Shown: positions 1 to 5,641, counted from the stretch's first letter. The stretch: 6,659 nt of DNA from Prolixibacteraceae bacterium (GCA_016788685.1 JAEUSS010000171.1:1-6659), one strand, 5' to 3'. Translations and numbers: made by a program. Notes: generated from the letters alone by a model not told the origin.

Positions 1-274
1 CCCCGACTTTCATCTTTTTAGACAGTCCGCGCTCTTCAGGCAGATAGCCAATCTGATAAATATCTTCTGCTTTTACCGGTCGTCCTTCGAAAAAAAGCTC
101 ACCGCTGTCGGGGGCAGTGATTTGGTTGATAATCCGTATCAATGTGGTTTTACCGGCACCGTTTGGCCCCAGCAGACCAAATATCGATGCTTCTTTTACC
201 GAAATGCTGACCGAGCTCAATGCCACATGACCAGCATATTCCTTAACAATGTTGTTTGCCTGAAATATATCCAT
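1..274 (-). CDS. ABC transporter ATP-binding protein, N-terminal part (runs off the window)
   Basis: ATP-binding subunit of an ABC transporter, of the NatA/YhaQ-like ABC-2 type; it would power a membrane permease probably encoded further left. Only the first 91 residues are in the window. The protein begins MDIFQANNIVKEYAGHVAL, and the Walker A motif GPNGAGKTT lies at residues 36-44, followed by LIRIINQITAPDSGEL, the usual start of an ABC nucleotide-binding domain. At residues 75-84 the Q-loop region reads IGYLPEERGL, with no Gln at the usual place. This form is typical of a subfamily of exporter ATPases that I associate with NatA/YhaQ. The signature motif, Walker B and the C-terminal domain are outside the window. 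The start ATG (274-272) fits the family's usual start. The gene lies 96 nt downstream of rsmD on the same strand, so it could be read from the same transcript or from its own promoter. The substrate cannot be told. Confidence 0.93.
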   Translation of the reverse strand, partial: MDIFQANNIVKEYAGHVALSSVSISVKEASIFGLLGPNGAGKTTLIRIINQITAPDSGELFFEGRPVKAEDIYQIGYLPEERGLSKKMKVG

Positions 275-341
275 AATAAAATTGTTGAAACTTGATTATA
301 GGTGTCGTTCTGCCGACAAATATTACAGTTGTGCGACCTTT

Positions 342-360
342 TTCCGGAGAAAAGCCGGAA
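342..360 (-). terminator. Small hairpin after rsmD, weak terminator candidate
   Basis: A perfect 6-bp stem (TTCCGG at 342-347, CCGGAA at 355-360) closes a 7-nt loop, starting 11 nt past the rsmD stop codon. Read on the minus strand it is followed by AAAGGTCG, not a U tract, so it does not meet the standard for an intrinsic terminator. It may attenuate or protect the rsmD 3' end. The 96-nt gap also holds a minus-strand TAATATTTG (317-325), one base longer than the Bacteroidota -7 consensus TAnnTTTG, and a 5-bp stem TGTCG/CGACA (303-307/314-318). Both are too weak to annotate separately. Confidence 0.25.
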
Positions 361-370
361 GTTAATAAAC

Positions 371-919
371 TTAATTTTCTTCAGGCTGACTTTCAAAAAG
401 GCTGAAATGAACGCTGCCGTAGCGGCGAAGTTCTTTGAAGCCGGGATGGTGTGAATAATCAAATTGTCCGGAATGTTCCAGAATGAAGAGGCCTCCGGGT
501 TTTAGCAGATTATTTTTGAATATCAGTTCGGCAACTTCATCAAATTTGGGGTGATCATATGGCGGATCGGCGAAAATCAGGTCGAACTGTTCTTTTATTC
601 GTGCGGCAAATACAAAAACATTGGATTTGACCAGCCTGATATTTTTTTCTTTCAGTTTCTCGATAACATCTTTGATAAACTGAATGTGAGCCGGATTAAT
701 CTCGACAGCTGTCACGTCCGGGCATCCCCGGGATGTTAGTTCATAGCTTATACTTCCGGTTCCTGAAAACAGGTCGAGCGCTCTGATTTGCTCAAAATCA
801 ATGGAATTCTGAAGAACATTAAACAGGCTTTCTTTAGCCATGTCGGTTGTTGGCCGGGCTTTGAATGTCTTTCCGGGAGTAAAAATCCGGCCTCTGTATT
901 TTCCGCCAACTATACGCAT
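371..919 (-). CDS. rsmD: 16S rRNA (guanine(966)-N2)-methyltransferase RsmD
   Basis: SAM-dependent methyltransferase that in the characterised family makes m2G966 in helix 31 of 16S rRNA, late in 30S assembly. The 182 residues match the family's usual length. The N-terminus MRIVGGKYRGR and the RPTTDMAKESLFN segment (22-34) are RsmD hallmarks. SAM-binding motif I is ALDLFSGTGSISYE (47-60), the acidic residue of motif II is in AVEINP (71-76), and the catalytic (D/N)PPY motif is FADPPYD (116-122). The start ATG lies inside the end of the DUF3822 gene, with a 10-nt overlap (910-919) shared in two frames, which suggests translational coupling. DUF3822-rsmD is a pairing I know from other Bacteroidota. 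Nothing essential is missing. A related N6-adenine or other N2-guanine methyltransferase is the only real alternative, and the N-terminus argues against it. Confidence 0.96.
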   Translation of the reverse strand: MRIVGGKYRGRIFTPGKTFKARPTTDMAKESLFNVLQNSIDFEQIRALDLFSGTGSISYELTSRGCPDVTAVEINPAHIQFIKDVIEKLKEKNIRLVKSNVFVFAARIKEQFDLIFADPPYDHPKFDEVAELIFKNNLLKPGGLFILEHSGQFDYSHHPGFKELRRYGSVHFSLFESQPEEN

Positions 920-1755
920 AGATAATTATTTAATAAGCTTACAAACTGATGTTTCTGTACTTTTTCGAACAGATTTCCGTAGTTGAAATGGGTCGAAGGT
1001 TTCAGAAATTGAATATTACTGATGTATTTTTTAAGTTGCCTGATGTAGCTGGAATCATCGGCTACATAGCCCCCGATCAGGATTTCGTCACGTTCCGGGT
1101 CAAGCTGAAGGTTGTGCCAAACGTTAAGTGTATGGTAGAGAAAGTCAGATTCGTTTTTGAAATAGAAGCTGTTGAATAGTGCTATCTGCATGTTTTTCAG
1201 AACGACTATCCGGATGTACTTCTTTTCAAAATTAATCAGGAGCGTGCTCCTCTTTTCATTTCGCTGATCCAAAACTGCCGACAGCAACGGAATGGATTTA
1301 TGCCCGAACCGGAAATCGGTGAATTTCCGGTTTAGCAAGCCCATCAGCTCTTTAGGGTAGCTGTATACGAGTTGGAAACTGGAGCCCGGAAGATCATCGG
1401 TGCGTATGTCTTCATTCCGGCTGATGTCGCTCGTAAAATTGGCTATCTCTGAAAAGAAGTCTGGTGCCGCAAATTCTTTGGGAATTATTGTTGCTTTGTT
1501 TGTGGAATAGGTGACTGAAACCGATTTAAAAGAAGCGTGCAGTTTCTCTTCCTGATCAAAAATCGCTTCAATTTTCTTTGAAAGAAACTGAAGTTTGCCA
1601 ACAATCAACGGCACATGCTGAAATGCAACATATTTATTCCGGATAATATCCAGAATACAAAAAGAAAATCCATCCAGGCCTGCCTGGATGGATATATGAT
1701 ATTCTGAAGCGAGTTTTAAATCGAACGATTCGTCAACAAAATTTAATTCATGCAT
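910..1755 (-). CDS. DUF3822 family protein
   Basis: A 281-residue protein of the Bacteroidota-restricted DUF3822 family, of unknown biochemical function. The recognisable opening is YHISIQAGLDGFSFCILD (19-36), the family's best-known stretch. A second half (about 155-252) reads as strand-rich: LLINFEKKYIRIVVLKN, then IALFNSFYFKNESDFLYHTLNVWHNLQLDPERDEILIGGYV. This resembles the second lobe of actin/PilM/GspL-like proteins (a turn of strands, a helix, then a strand ending in a glycine pair). That likeness is my inference and not an alignment. There is no signal peptide or membrane segment, so it is probably cytoplasmic. It starts 9 nt after the membrane-anchored gene at 1765-2397, and its last 10 nt overlap rsmD. 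The 9-nt leader is TCTTTCCTT, with no Shine-Dalgarno sequence. Codons 22-31 contain a 26-nt palindrome, listed separately. Confidence 0.88.
   Translation of the reverse strand: MHELNFVDESFDLKLASEYHISIQAGLDGFSFCILDIIRNKYVAFQHVPLIVGKLQFLSKKIEAIFDQEEKLHASFKSVSVTYSTNKATIIPKEFAAPDFFSEIANFTSDISRNEDIRTDDLPGSSFQLVYSYPKELMGLLNRKFTDFRFGHKSIPLLSAVLDQRNEKRSTLLINFEKKYIRIVVLKNMQIALFNSFYFKNESDFLYHTLNVWHNLQLDPERDEILIGGYVADDSSYIRQLKKYISNIQFLKPSTHFNYGNLFEKVQKHQFVSLLNNYLCV
1668..1693. repeat. Perfect 26-nt palindrome inside the DUF3822 gene
   Basis: Two 12-nt arms, ATCCATCCAGGC (1668-1679) and GCCTGGATGGAT (1682-1693), are exact reverse complements separated by two bases (CT). In RNA this could fold as a long stem with a tiny loop near the 5' end of the DUF3822 message. 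It lies in codons for the conserved segment around SIQAGLDG, so it could be either a by-product of coding constraint or a real regulatory or processing site. Only the symmetry is seen directly. Confidence 0.85.
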
Positions 1756-1764
1756 AAGGAAAGA

Positions 1765-2397
1765 TTACTCCCAGTTACCAGCATTATTGTTTGTTTCTTC
1801 CAACGATCCAACTTTTAAGCCCGGATACTTACCGTTTGTTCTTTTTGATTCGTTCAGGTTAATAACCTGCTGTCTGTCAAGGTTTACTAAAAGAGTGTTA
1901 TTGTGTACTTTAGCTTCAAACACAGGTACTTTAATGCCTGAACCTGTAGTGATCAGAGTTGCACCTAAATGAAACTGAGCAACAGTGTCTTTAATCGGAA
2001 CGAATTTGATGTCGTCAATTTTATAGTTTTTTCCGAAGATGGTATCCAATACGCTGACACGAATGGTGTCACGAATGATTTTACCTTCTTTTAATGCTTG
2101 TTTTTCTGTCCATCCGGCTTCAATCATACTGTCGGTTAACATACCGATTTTACGAACCAGCGGAATTTTACCGGTTTTCACAAAAGTAATCAAGGTGTCC
2201 CAACTACCGGTAAATTTACCATGCACGTCCTTGTAAGCGAGTTCTGCTTTTCTGATATCTTTGAGCCTTGAAATGGTTGCTTCATATCTTTCTTTTTTGG
2301 CCTGTTCAAAGTCCAGCGGTTTTTCAACACTGGTATACAGAAAATAAGCTAGTATAATAACTACAGCTATAAGGACGACTTGTACTACTGTTTTCAT
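1765..2397 (-). CDS. Membrane-anchored protein of unknown function, pseudopilin-like N-terminal half
   Basis: A 210-residue protein whose family I cannot name. A single hydrophobic segment at about residues 4-23 (VVQVVLIAVVIILAYFLYTS) follows a Lys at position 2, which predicts an N-in anchor with the rest in the periplasm; no signal peptidase or lipoprotein site is visible. Next comes a helical stretch, ERYEATISRLKDIRKAELAYKDVHGKFTGSWDTLITFVKTGKIP (about 36-80). This arrangement of helix, short loop and 'AY...HGKF.GSWD.L' recalls the post-helix region of pilins and pseudopilins, but there is no prepilin cleavage site. The C-terminal half (about 110-190) is alternating and strand-like, with repeated 'DTI/DTV' turns, and the protein ends in an Asn-rich GNWE tail. 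It is the first gene of the likely operon with DUF3822 and rsmD, and a TAnnTTTG box lies 34 nt upstream. The start is the first Met before the membrane segment. No Shine-Dalgarno sequence is present. Confidence 0.82.
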   Translation of the reverse strand: MKTVVQVVLIAVVIILAYFLYTSVEKPLDFEQAKKERYEATISRLKDIRKAELAYKDVHGKFTGSWDTLITFVKTGKIPLVRKIGMLTDSMIEAGWTEKQALKEGKIIRDTIRVSVLDTIFGKNYKIDDIKFVPIKDTVAQFHLGATLITTGSGIKVPVFEAKVHNNTLLVNLDRQQVINLNESKRTNGKYPGLKVGSLEETNNNAGNWE

Positions 2398-2431
2398 CTT
2401 ACTCGTTTTAAGATTAGTTTTTTGTTTGTCG

Positions 2432-2439
2432 CAAATTTA
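2432..2439 (-). promoter_or_regulatory. Bacteroidota-type -7 box for the unknown gene-DUF3822-rsmD operon
   Basis: On the minus strand the sequence TAAATTTG matches the Bacteroidota -7 consensus TAnnTTTG exactly, 34 nt before the ATG at 2397. A -33 TTTG at the usual distance is not visible, and the region is A/T-rich, so a chance match is possible. The 90-bp divergent gap must also hold the helicase gene's promoter on the plus strand, where I find no convincing match (best is TTGTTTTG, 2463-2470, only 17 nt before that ATG). Confidence 0.45.
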
Positions 2440-2487
2440 TAAAAAAATATTATTTAGAATCCTTGTTTTGCTTTATTTTAGCGGTTC

Positions 2488-3912
2488 ATGATAAAAAATC
2501 ACATCCAATCGGAAATCATTAAAAATTTAGGAAAATCGCCAACCTCCGGGCAGGAGGAACTTTCCTTAAAATTCGCCGATTTTATTACAGAATCAGATCC
2601 GGATGCTGTTTTCATCCTGAAGGGGTATGCCGGAACGGGAAAAACCACGATGCTGAGCTCCCTGGTAAAAACCTTCACAAAATTCAAATTCAGATCAGTA
2701 TTGCTGGCTCCAACAGGCCGGGCGGCAAAGGTTTTGTCGGGCTATACCGGGCAAAATGCTTATACCATCCACAAGAACATTTACCGTCAGCAGTCATCAA
2801 GTGACGGAATGGGGCGTTTTGTACTGAATAAAAATCTGCTCAAAGATACGTTTTTTATTGTAGACGAAGCCTCAATGGTTCCCAATACAAACGCTGAATC
2901 TTCCATCTTTGGTACCGGACGGCTACTCGAAGACCTGATTGAGTATGTATATTCCGGCTCCAATTGCCGGCTGATCCTGGTCGGCGACACGGCCCAGCTG
3001 CCTCCCGTAGGATTGGATGTCAGCCCGGCTTTATCGTACGAGGAACTGGATTCGTACGGCCGTAACGTTTTTGAATACGAACTTACCGAGGTGGTGAGGC
3101 AAGACCAGAATTCGGGGATACTCTTCAACGCAACATTTATCCGGCACCTGATCACCGAAGGAAATTATTTCCCGGGCTATTTTTACCTGGAATGCCGGGC
3201 TTTTGATGATATCCGGAGAATTGGAGGCGCTGACCTGATTGAAGAAATTTCGACCTGTTATGACCGCTTCGGATTGTTTGAGACGATTGTCGTGACCCGC
3301 TCGAACAAACGGGCAAACAAATTCAACGACGGAATACGCAGCACAATATTATATAAGGAATCAGCCATTTCGGTCGGCGATTTGATGATGGTCGTTAAAA
3401 ACAATTACTTCTGGCTCGAAGCAAATGAAAAAATTGATTTTATCGCGAACGGCGACATTGCCGAAATTATCTCTATCGGGAAGTATGAAGAATTGTATGG
3501 ATTCAGGTTTGCAAATGTTTGTCTTCGGCTGATTGATTATCCCGACATTGAAATCGACTGCAAAATTATTCTGGACACCATAACGATTGAATCGGCATCG
3601 CTTTCCGGAGAACAAAACCGTAAATTGTTTGAGGCCGTTTCGGAAGATTATCTGGATATCCGGAACAAGAAAAAACGCTGGGAAAAGGTGCGCGAAAACC
3701 CGTACTTCAACGCGCTTCAGGTGAAATTTGCTTACGCGGTTACCTGCCACAAGGCGCAGGGCGGACAATGGAAAGCTGTTTTTGTCGATCAGGGATATCT
3801 GACCGAGGAAATGCTGAATGTTGAGTTCCTGCGCTGGCTTTACACTGCTTTTACCCGTCCTACCGAACGACTGTACCTGGTGAATTTCAACAAGGAGTTC
3901 TTTGAAGAATAG
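2488..3912 (+). CDS. RecD-like ATP-dependent DNA helicase (superfamily 1B)
   Basis: A 474-residue DNA helicase/AAA-type ATPase related to RecD and Dda; it probably unwinds or translocates on DNA 5'-3' during repair or recombination. Helicase motifs appear in order: motif I/Walker A GYAGTGKTT (46-54), motif Ia APTGRAAK (74-81), motif II FIVDEASM (123-130), motif III ILVGDTAQLPPVG (163-175), motif IV EVVRQ (201-205), motif V TCHKAQGGQW (419-428) and motif VI LYTAFTRPTERLYLV (451-465). All key residues are present: K52 and T53 (Walker A), D126/E127, R204 and R457. It is shorter than RecD2 and lacks that family's long N-terminal region, so it is a compact stand-alone helicase. It does not have recB/recC neighbours here. 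The gene is transcribed alone, divergently from the operon at 371-2397, and converges on rnz across the repeat array. The ATG is the first start in frame and has no Shine-Dalgarno sequence. The exact cellular job is not known from sequence. Confidence 0.94.
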   Translation: MIKNHIQSEIIKNLGKSPTSGQEELSLKFADFITESDPDAVFILKGYAGTGKTTMLSSLVKTFTKFKFRSVLLAPTGRAAKVLSGYTGQNAYTIHKNIYRQQSSSDGMGRFVLNKNLLKDTFFIVDEASMVPNTNAESSIFGTGRLLEDLIEYVYSGSNCRLILVGDTAQLPPVGLDVSPALSYEELDSYGRNVFEYELTEVVRQDQNSGILFNATFIRHLITEGNYFPGYFYLECRAFDDIRRIGGADLIEEISTCYDRFGLFETIVVTRSNKRANKFNDGIRSTILYKESAISVGDLMMVVKNNYFWLEANEKIDFIANGDIAEIISIGKYEELYGFRFANVCLRLIDYPDIEIDCKIILDTITIESASLSGEQNRKLFEAVSEDYLDIRNKKKRWEKVRENPYFNALQVKFAYAVTCHKAQGGQWKAVFVDQGYLTEEMLNVEFLRWLYTAFTRPTERLYLVNFNKEFFEE

Positions 3913-3916
3913 TTTC

Positions 3917-3956
3917 GGCCGGAAAACAATCCCGGGGGGCAGTAGCCCGTCCGGTT
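3917..3956 (+). terminator. Nested hairpin after the helicase gene, possible terminator
   Basis: Five nt past the stop codon an outer stem CCGGA (3919-3923)/TCCGG (3950-3954), which can be extended by two G-T wobbles, encloses an inner stem GGGC (3937-3940)/GCCC (3945-3948) with an AGTA loop. Only GGTTTC follows, so the U tract is very short and intrinsic termination is uncertain. Confidence 0.3.
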
Positions 3957-4016
3957 TCAGAGTTTGTAAAAATTGTGCTCAGAAAATGATCCGGTGTACC
4001 CCAAAACCTCTGAAAC
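3954..4016. repeat. 9-bp inverted repeat flanking the left edge of the array
   Basis: GTTTCAGAG (3954-3962) and CTCTGAAAC (4008-4016) are exact reverse complements, with 45 nt between them. The right arm ends 4 bp before the first array unit (4021). The left arm touches the candidate terminator stem of the helicase gene, so the two structures could compete. A 9-bp match at this distance could be chance, and no second copy is seen at the array's right edge. Confidence 0.5.
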
Positions 4017-4060
4017 GCCTGACATGACACAACAATCTTTAACATGACGGCTTCCCGGCC

Positions 4061-4141
4061 AACATGGCGGCAAAATCTTTAACATGACAGTTATATTTTC
4101 AACATGACGGCCATTTCCGGTAACATGACGACTCCCCAACC
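4061..4141. repeat. 81-bp higher-order repeat, copy 1 (units 3-6)
   Basis: Four consecutive units with variable halves in the order A-D-B-C'. It aligns without gaps to 4163-4243 at 63 of 81 positions by my hand count. The closest pair is unit 3 with unit 8 (one difference); the most diverged is unit 6 with unit 11 (eight). It shows that the array grew at least once by duplication of a four-unit block. Confidence 0.75.
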
Positions 4142-4162
4142 AACATGGCGGCCATTTTCAGT

Positions 4163-4243
4163 AACATGGCGGCAAAATCTCTAGCATGACGGACCTGTTT
4201 TCAACATGGCAGACATTTCCGGTAACATGGCGGCTTCCGGGGT
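4163..4243. repeat. 81-bp higher-order repeat, copy 2 (units 8-11)
   Basis: Second copy of the four-unit block, order A-D-B-C, separated from copy 1 by unit 7 (class B, 21 bp). The 21-bp unit sits at the same place (third) in both copies, which supports common descent of the blocks over independent convergence of units. Confidence 0.75.
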
Positions 4244-4350
4244 AACATGACGAAGATATTTTTAACATGATGCCCAGATGCTCTACTCAGACAGCGCTCA
4301 GTTTTCTTTTTTAAGTGCCGGTGAAAAAGAGGAGAGGGCAGGCGTGTGGT

Positions 4351-5280
4351 TTATACGGAAAATACCTGTCCTTCGCCGATTGCTTCGGTATTTCCGAAAA
4401 TCTCCTGAGCCTCTTGTAATATGGGGGTGTGGTCTTTATACCGCGCCGAAAAATGCCCGATAATCAGTTTTCCGGCATTGGCTTTTAATGCAATCCGGGC
4501 AGCATCTGCTCCGGTTGAATGGTAGGTGGTTTGAGCCAAATCCTGGTTGTCGCAGGCAAAAGTGGCTTCGTGGTAAAGCAGGTCAACATTCCTGACCGAT
4601 TCGATATACGATTCGTCGTACCGGGTATCGCTGCAAAAGGCAAATGACCGGGGGCGATGTTTCTGGGAGGTCAGCTCAGCATGGGGGACGATGCGCCCGT
4701 CGGTGGTGGTAAAATCTCCACCTTCTTTGATTTGTTGCCTGCTGCGGACCGGGATTTGGTATTCGGTAATTTTTTCAGGAATCAGATTGGGCAATACCGG
4801 TTTTTCTTCAAACCGAAATCCGCAGGTCGGTATTCGGTGTGCCAAAGGGAATGAATATACGGTAACCTTCCGGTCTTCGTAAATCTGTTGTTCTTTTTTG
4901 AAATTCAGCGGATGATAAACAATCCGGAAAGGCAATTCGTCGGCATAAAGGAACTGAATCTGTGCATCAAGGAATTTTTGCAGTTCGGAATACGAATAAA
5001 TGTGCAGCTCGTTTGTGCGTCCGGTCAGGGCGAAGGTTGAAATGAGCCCGATCAGGCCGAAGATATGATCGCCATGAAGGTGAGAAATGAAAATGTGATT
5101 GATTTTGGAAAAGCCAATCTTGTATTTCCGCATTTGCGTTTGCGTACCTTCTCCGCAATCGATCAAAAAAAACCGCCCCGATACCTGAAGTACCTGGGCG
5201 GTTGGATATCTGTTTGACGTAGGTAATGCTGAACTTGTTCCGAGTATGGTGAGTTGAAAAGGCATTGCTGTGTCTGACAT
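4351..5280 (-). CDS. rnz: Ribonuclease Z (tRNA 3'-endonuclease)
   Basis: Zinc-dependent endonuclease of the metallo-beta-lactamase fold that removes the 3' trailer from tRNA precursors, mainly those without encoded CCA; cytoplasmic homodimer in the characterised family. The 309 residues match the short bacterial RNase Z form. The N-terminus FQLTILGTSSALPTSNRYPTAQ is a family signature. The metal-binding motif HxHxDH is SHLHGDH (66-72); further expected ligands are H148 (in PLAHRIPTCGFRF), D218 (CSDTR) and H276 (GHFSARY). The HEAT motif is at 237-240 (YHEATF), followed by H254 in YHSTGADAA. The flexible-arm region that holds tRNA lies around 155-205. All catalytic residues are present. The ATG at 5280 was chosen; a second ATG five codons later (MPFQL) fits the family start equally well. 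The gene begins 7 nt after the STAS gene and is probably in its operon. It converges on the helicase gene across the repeat array. Confidence 0.96.
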   Translation of the reverse strand: MSDTAMPFQLTILGTSSALPTSNRYPTAQVLQVSGRFFLIDCGEGTQTQMRKYKIGFSKINHIFISHLHGDHIFGLIGLISTFALTGRTNELHIYSYSELQKFLDAQIQFLYADELPFRIVYHPLNFKKEQQIYEDRKVTVYSFPLAHRIPTCGFRFEEKPVLPNLIPEKITEYQIPVRSRQQIKEGGDFTTTDGRIVPHAELTSQKHRPRSFAFCSDTRYDESYIESVRNVDLLYHEATFACDNQDLAQTTYHSTGADAARIALKANAGKLIIGHFSARYKDHTPILQEAQEIFGNTEAIGEGQVFSV

Positions 5281-5287
5281 GATCAGA

Positions 5288-5641
5288 TTATAGATTTTCC
5301 TTTTCTTTCAGAAGATGTTCTGCTTCAGCAATTGTTTTGGTAATAATCAAAACAGTATGCAGCATCGAAATCCTGATAATTTGCTCAACATCCGGTTGCA
5401 GGCCGGTCAAAATAAAAGTTCCGATCGCATCTTCGCATAAGCGGTTTGCAACTAAAATTGCGCTTAAGCCTGAAGAATCGCAGTATTTGCAACTGCTCAG
5501 ATCCAGAATAATATTTTTCTCACCCTTCTGATTAACTACGATCAGTTCTGACTTCAAGTCGGGAGCATTGATGGTATCCAGCCTGTCAGTCAGAACTTTT
5601 ATGAGCGTATAGTCAGCTATTTTAATTATTTCAAAATCCAT
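5288..5641 (-). CDS. STAS-domain protein, anti-sigma-factor-antagonist-like
   Basis: A 117-residue single-domain STAS protein of the SpoIIAA/RsbV type. In characterised members the domain binds a partner (often an anti-sigma kinase), and binding is switched by phosphorylation of a Ser/Thr in the loop before helix alpha-2. Here that loop is YCDSSGLSAILVANRLC (53-69), with Ser56/Ser57 in the DSSG motif as the likely site. The preceding core strand is KNIILDLSSC (42-51), and the C-terminal strand-helix is TVLIITKTIAEAEHLL (96-111). There is no membrane or transporter part. No kinase, phosphatase or sigma gene is next to it, so its partner is unknown. It lies 46 nt after rpsA and 7 nt before rnz, which suggests co-transcription with rnz. 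The start ATG lacks a Shine-Dalgarno sequence. A function as a general partner-switch or scaffold protein is inferred from the fold only. Confidence 0.92.
   Translation of the reverse strand: MDFEIIKIADYTLIKVLTDRLDTINAPDLKSELIVVNQKGEKNIILDLSSCKYCDSSGLSAILVANRLCEDAIGTFILTGLQPDVEQIIRISMLHTVLIITKTIAEAEHLLKEKENL

Larger units (their letters stand above)
4021..4273. repeat. Degenerate tandem array, 12 units of 20/21 bp plus a partial unit, core AACATGRCGGC
   Basis: Units start at 4021, 4041, 4061, 4081, 4101, 4122, 4142, 4163, 4183, 4203, 4224 and 4244, with a partial one at 4264. Units 5, 7 and 10 are 21 bp and all others 20 bp. The first half is conserved: CATG occurs in 13 of 13, CATGRC in 12 of 13, and AACATG in 11 of 13; position 7 toggles between A and G. 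The second half varies but falls into classes: A, AAAATCTTT-like (units 1, 3, 8); B, CATTTCCGGT-like (5, 7, 10, exactly the 21-bp units); C, TTCCSGG-like (2, 11, perhaps 6); D, T-rich ending TTTTC/TTTTT (4, 9, 12). The order is A C A D B C' B A D B C D. Units are too short and lack unique spacers for a CRISPR. Unit length is not a multiple of three, so this is not a protein repeat. I know of no described element that matches it. It could be a protein-binding array, a transcribed structured RNA, or a neutral minisatellite. Confidence 0.92.
3913..4350. other. Convergent intergenic region with a tandem-repeat array
   Basis: This 438-bp gap separates the 3' ends of the helicase gene (plus) and rnz (minus), so neither gene needs a promoter here. 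It holds, from left to right, a possible terminator hairpin (3917-3956), a 9-bp inverted repeat (3954-3962/4008-4016), the 20/21-bp array (4021 to about 4273) and about 75 bp in which I see nothing except a weak A/T stem (CTTTTT near 4306, AAAAAG near 4324-4329). No coding region is supported: array unit lengths do not preserve frame and stops are frequent on both strands. Confidence 0.85.

Noticed and set aside
217..462. 81-residue minus-strand reading frame
   Set aside because: It overlaps the start of the ABC gene and the end of rsmD in another frame and shows no protein-like pattern.
3361..3768. 135-residue minus-strand reading frame
   Set aside because: It is antisense to the helicase gene, whose motifs on either side (and motif V inside the region) show which strand is coding.
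3957..4139. 60-residue minus-strand reading frame across the array, with recurring RHV
   Set aside because: It is a by-product of the repeats: 20-bp units shift frame each time, the composition is unlike a protein, and it covers only part of the array.
4021..4273. CRISPR array
   Set aside because: The period is only 20-21 bp, the conserved part is about 11 bp, variable halves recur between units instead of being unique, and no cas gene is in the window.
4306..4329. Bidirectional terminator for rnz from the A/T stem CTTTTT/AAAAAG
   Set aside because: The stem is made of A-T pairs around a poorly paired 12-nt centre with no GC-rich base, so it does not look like an intrinsic terminator.
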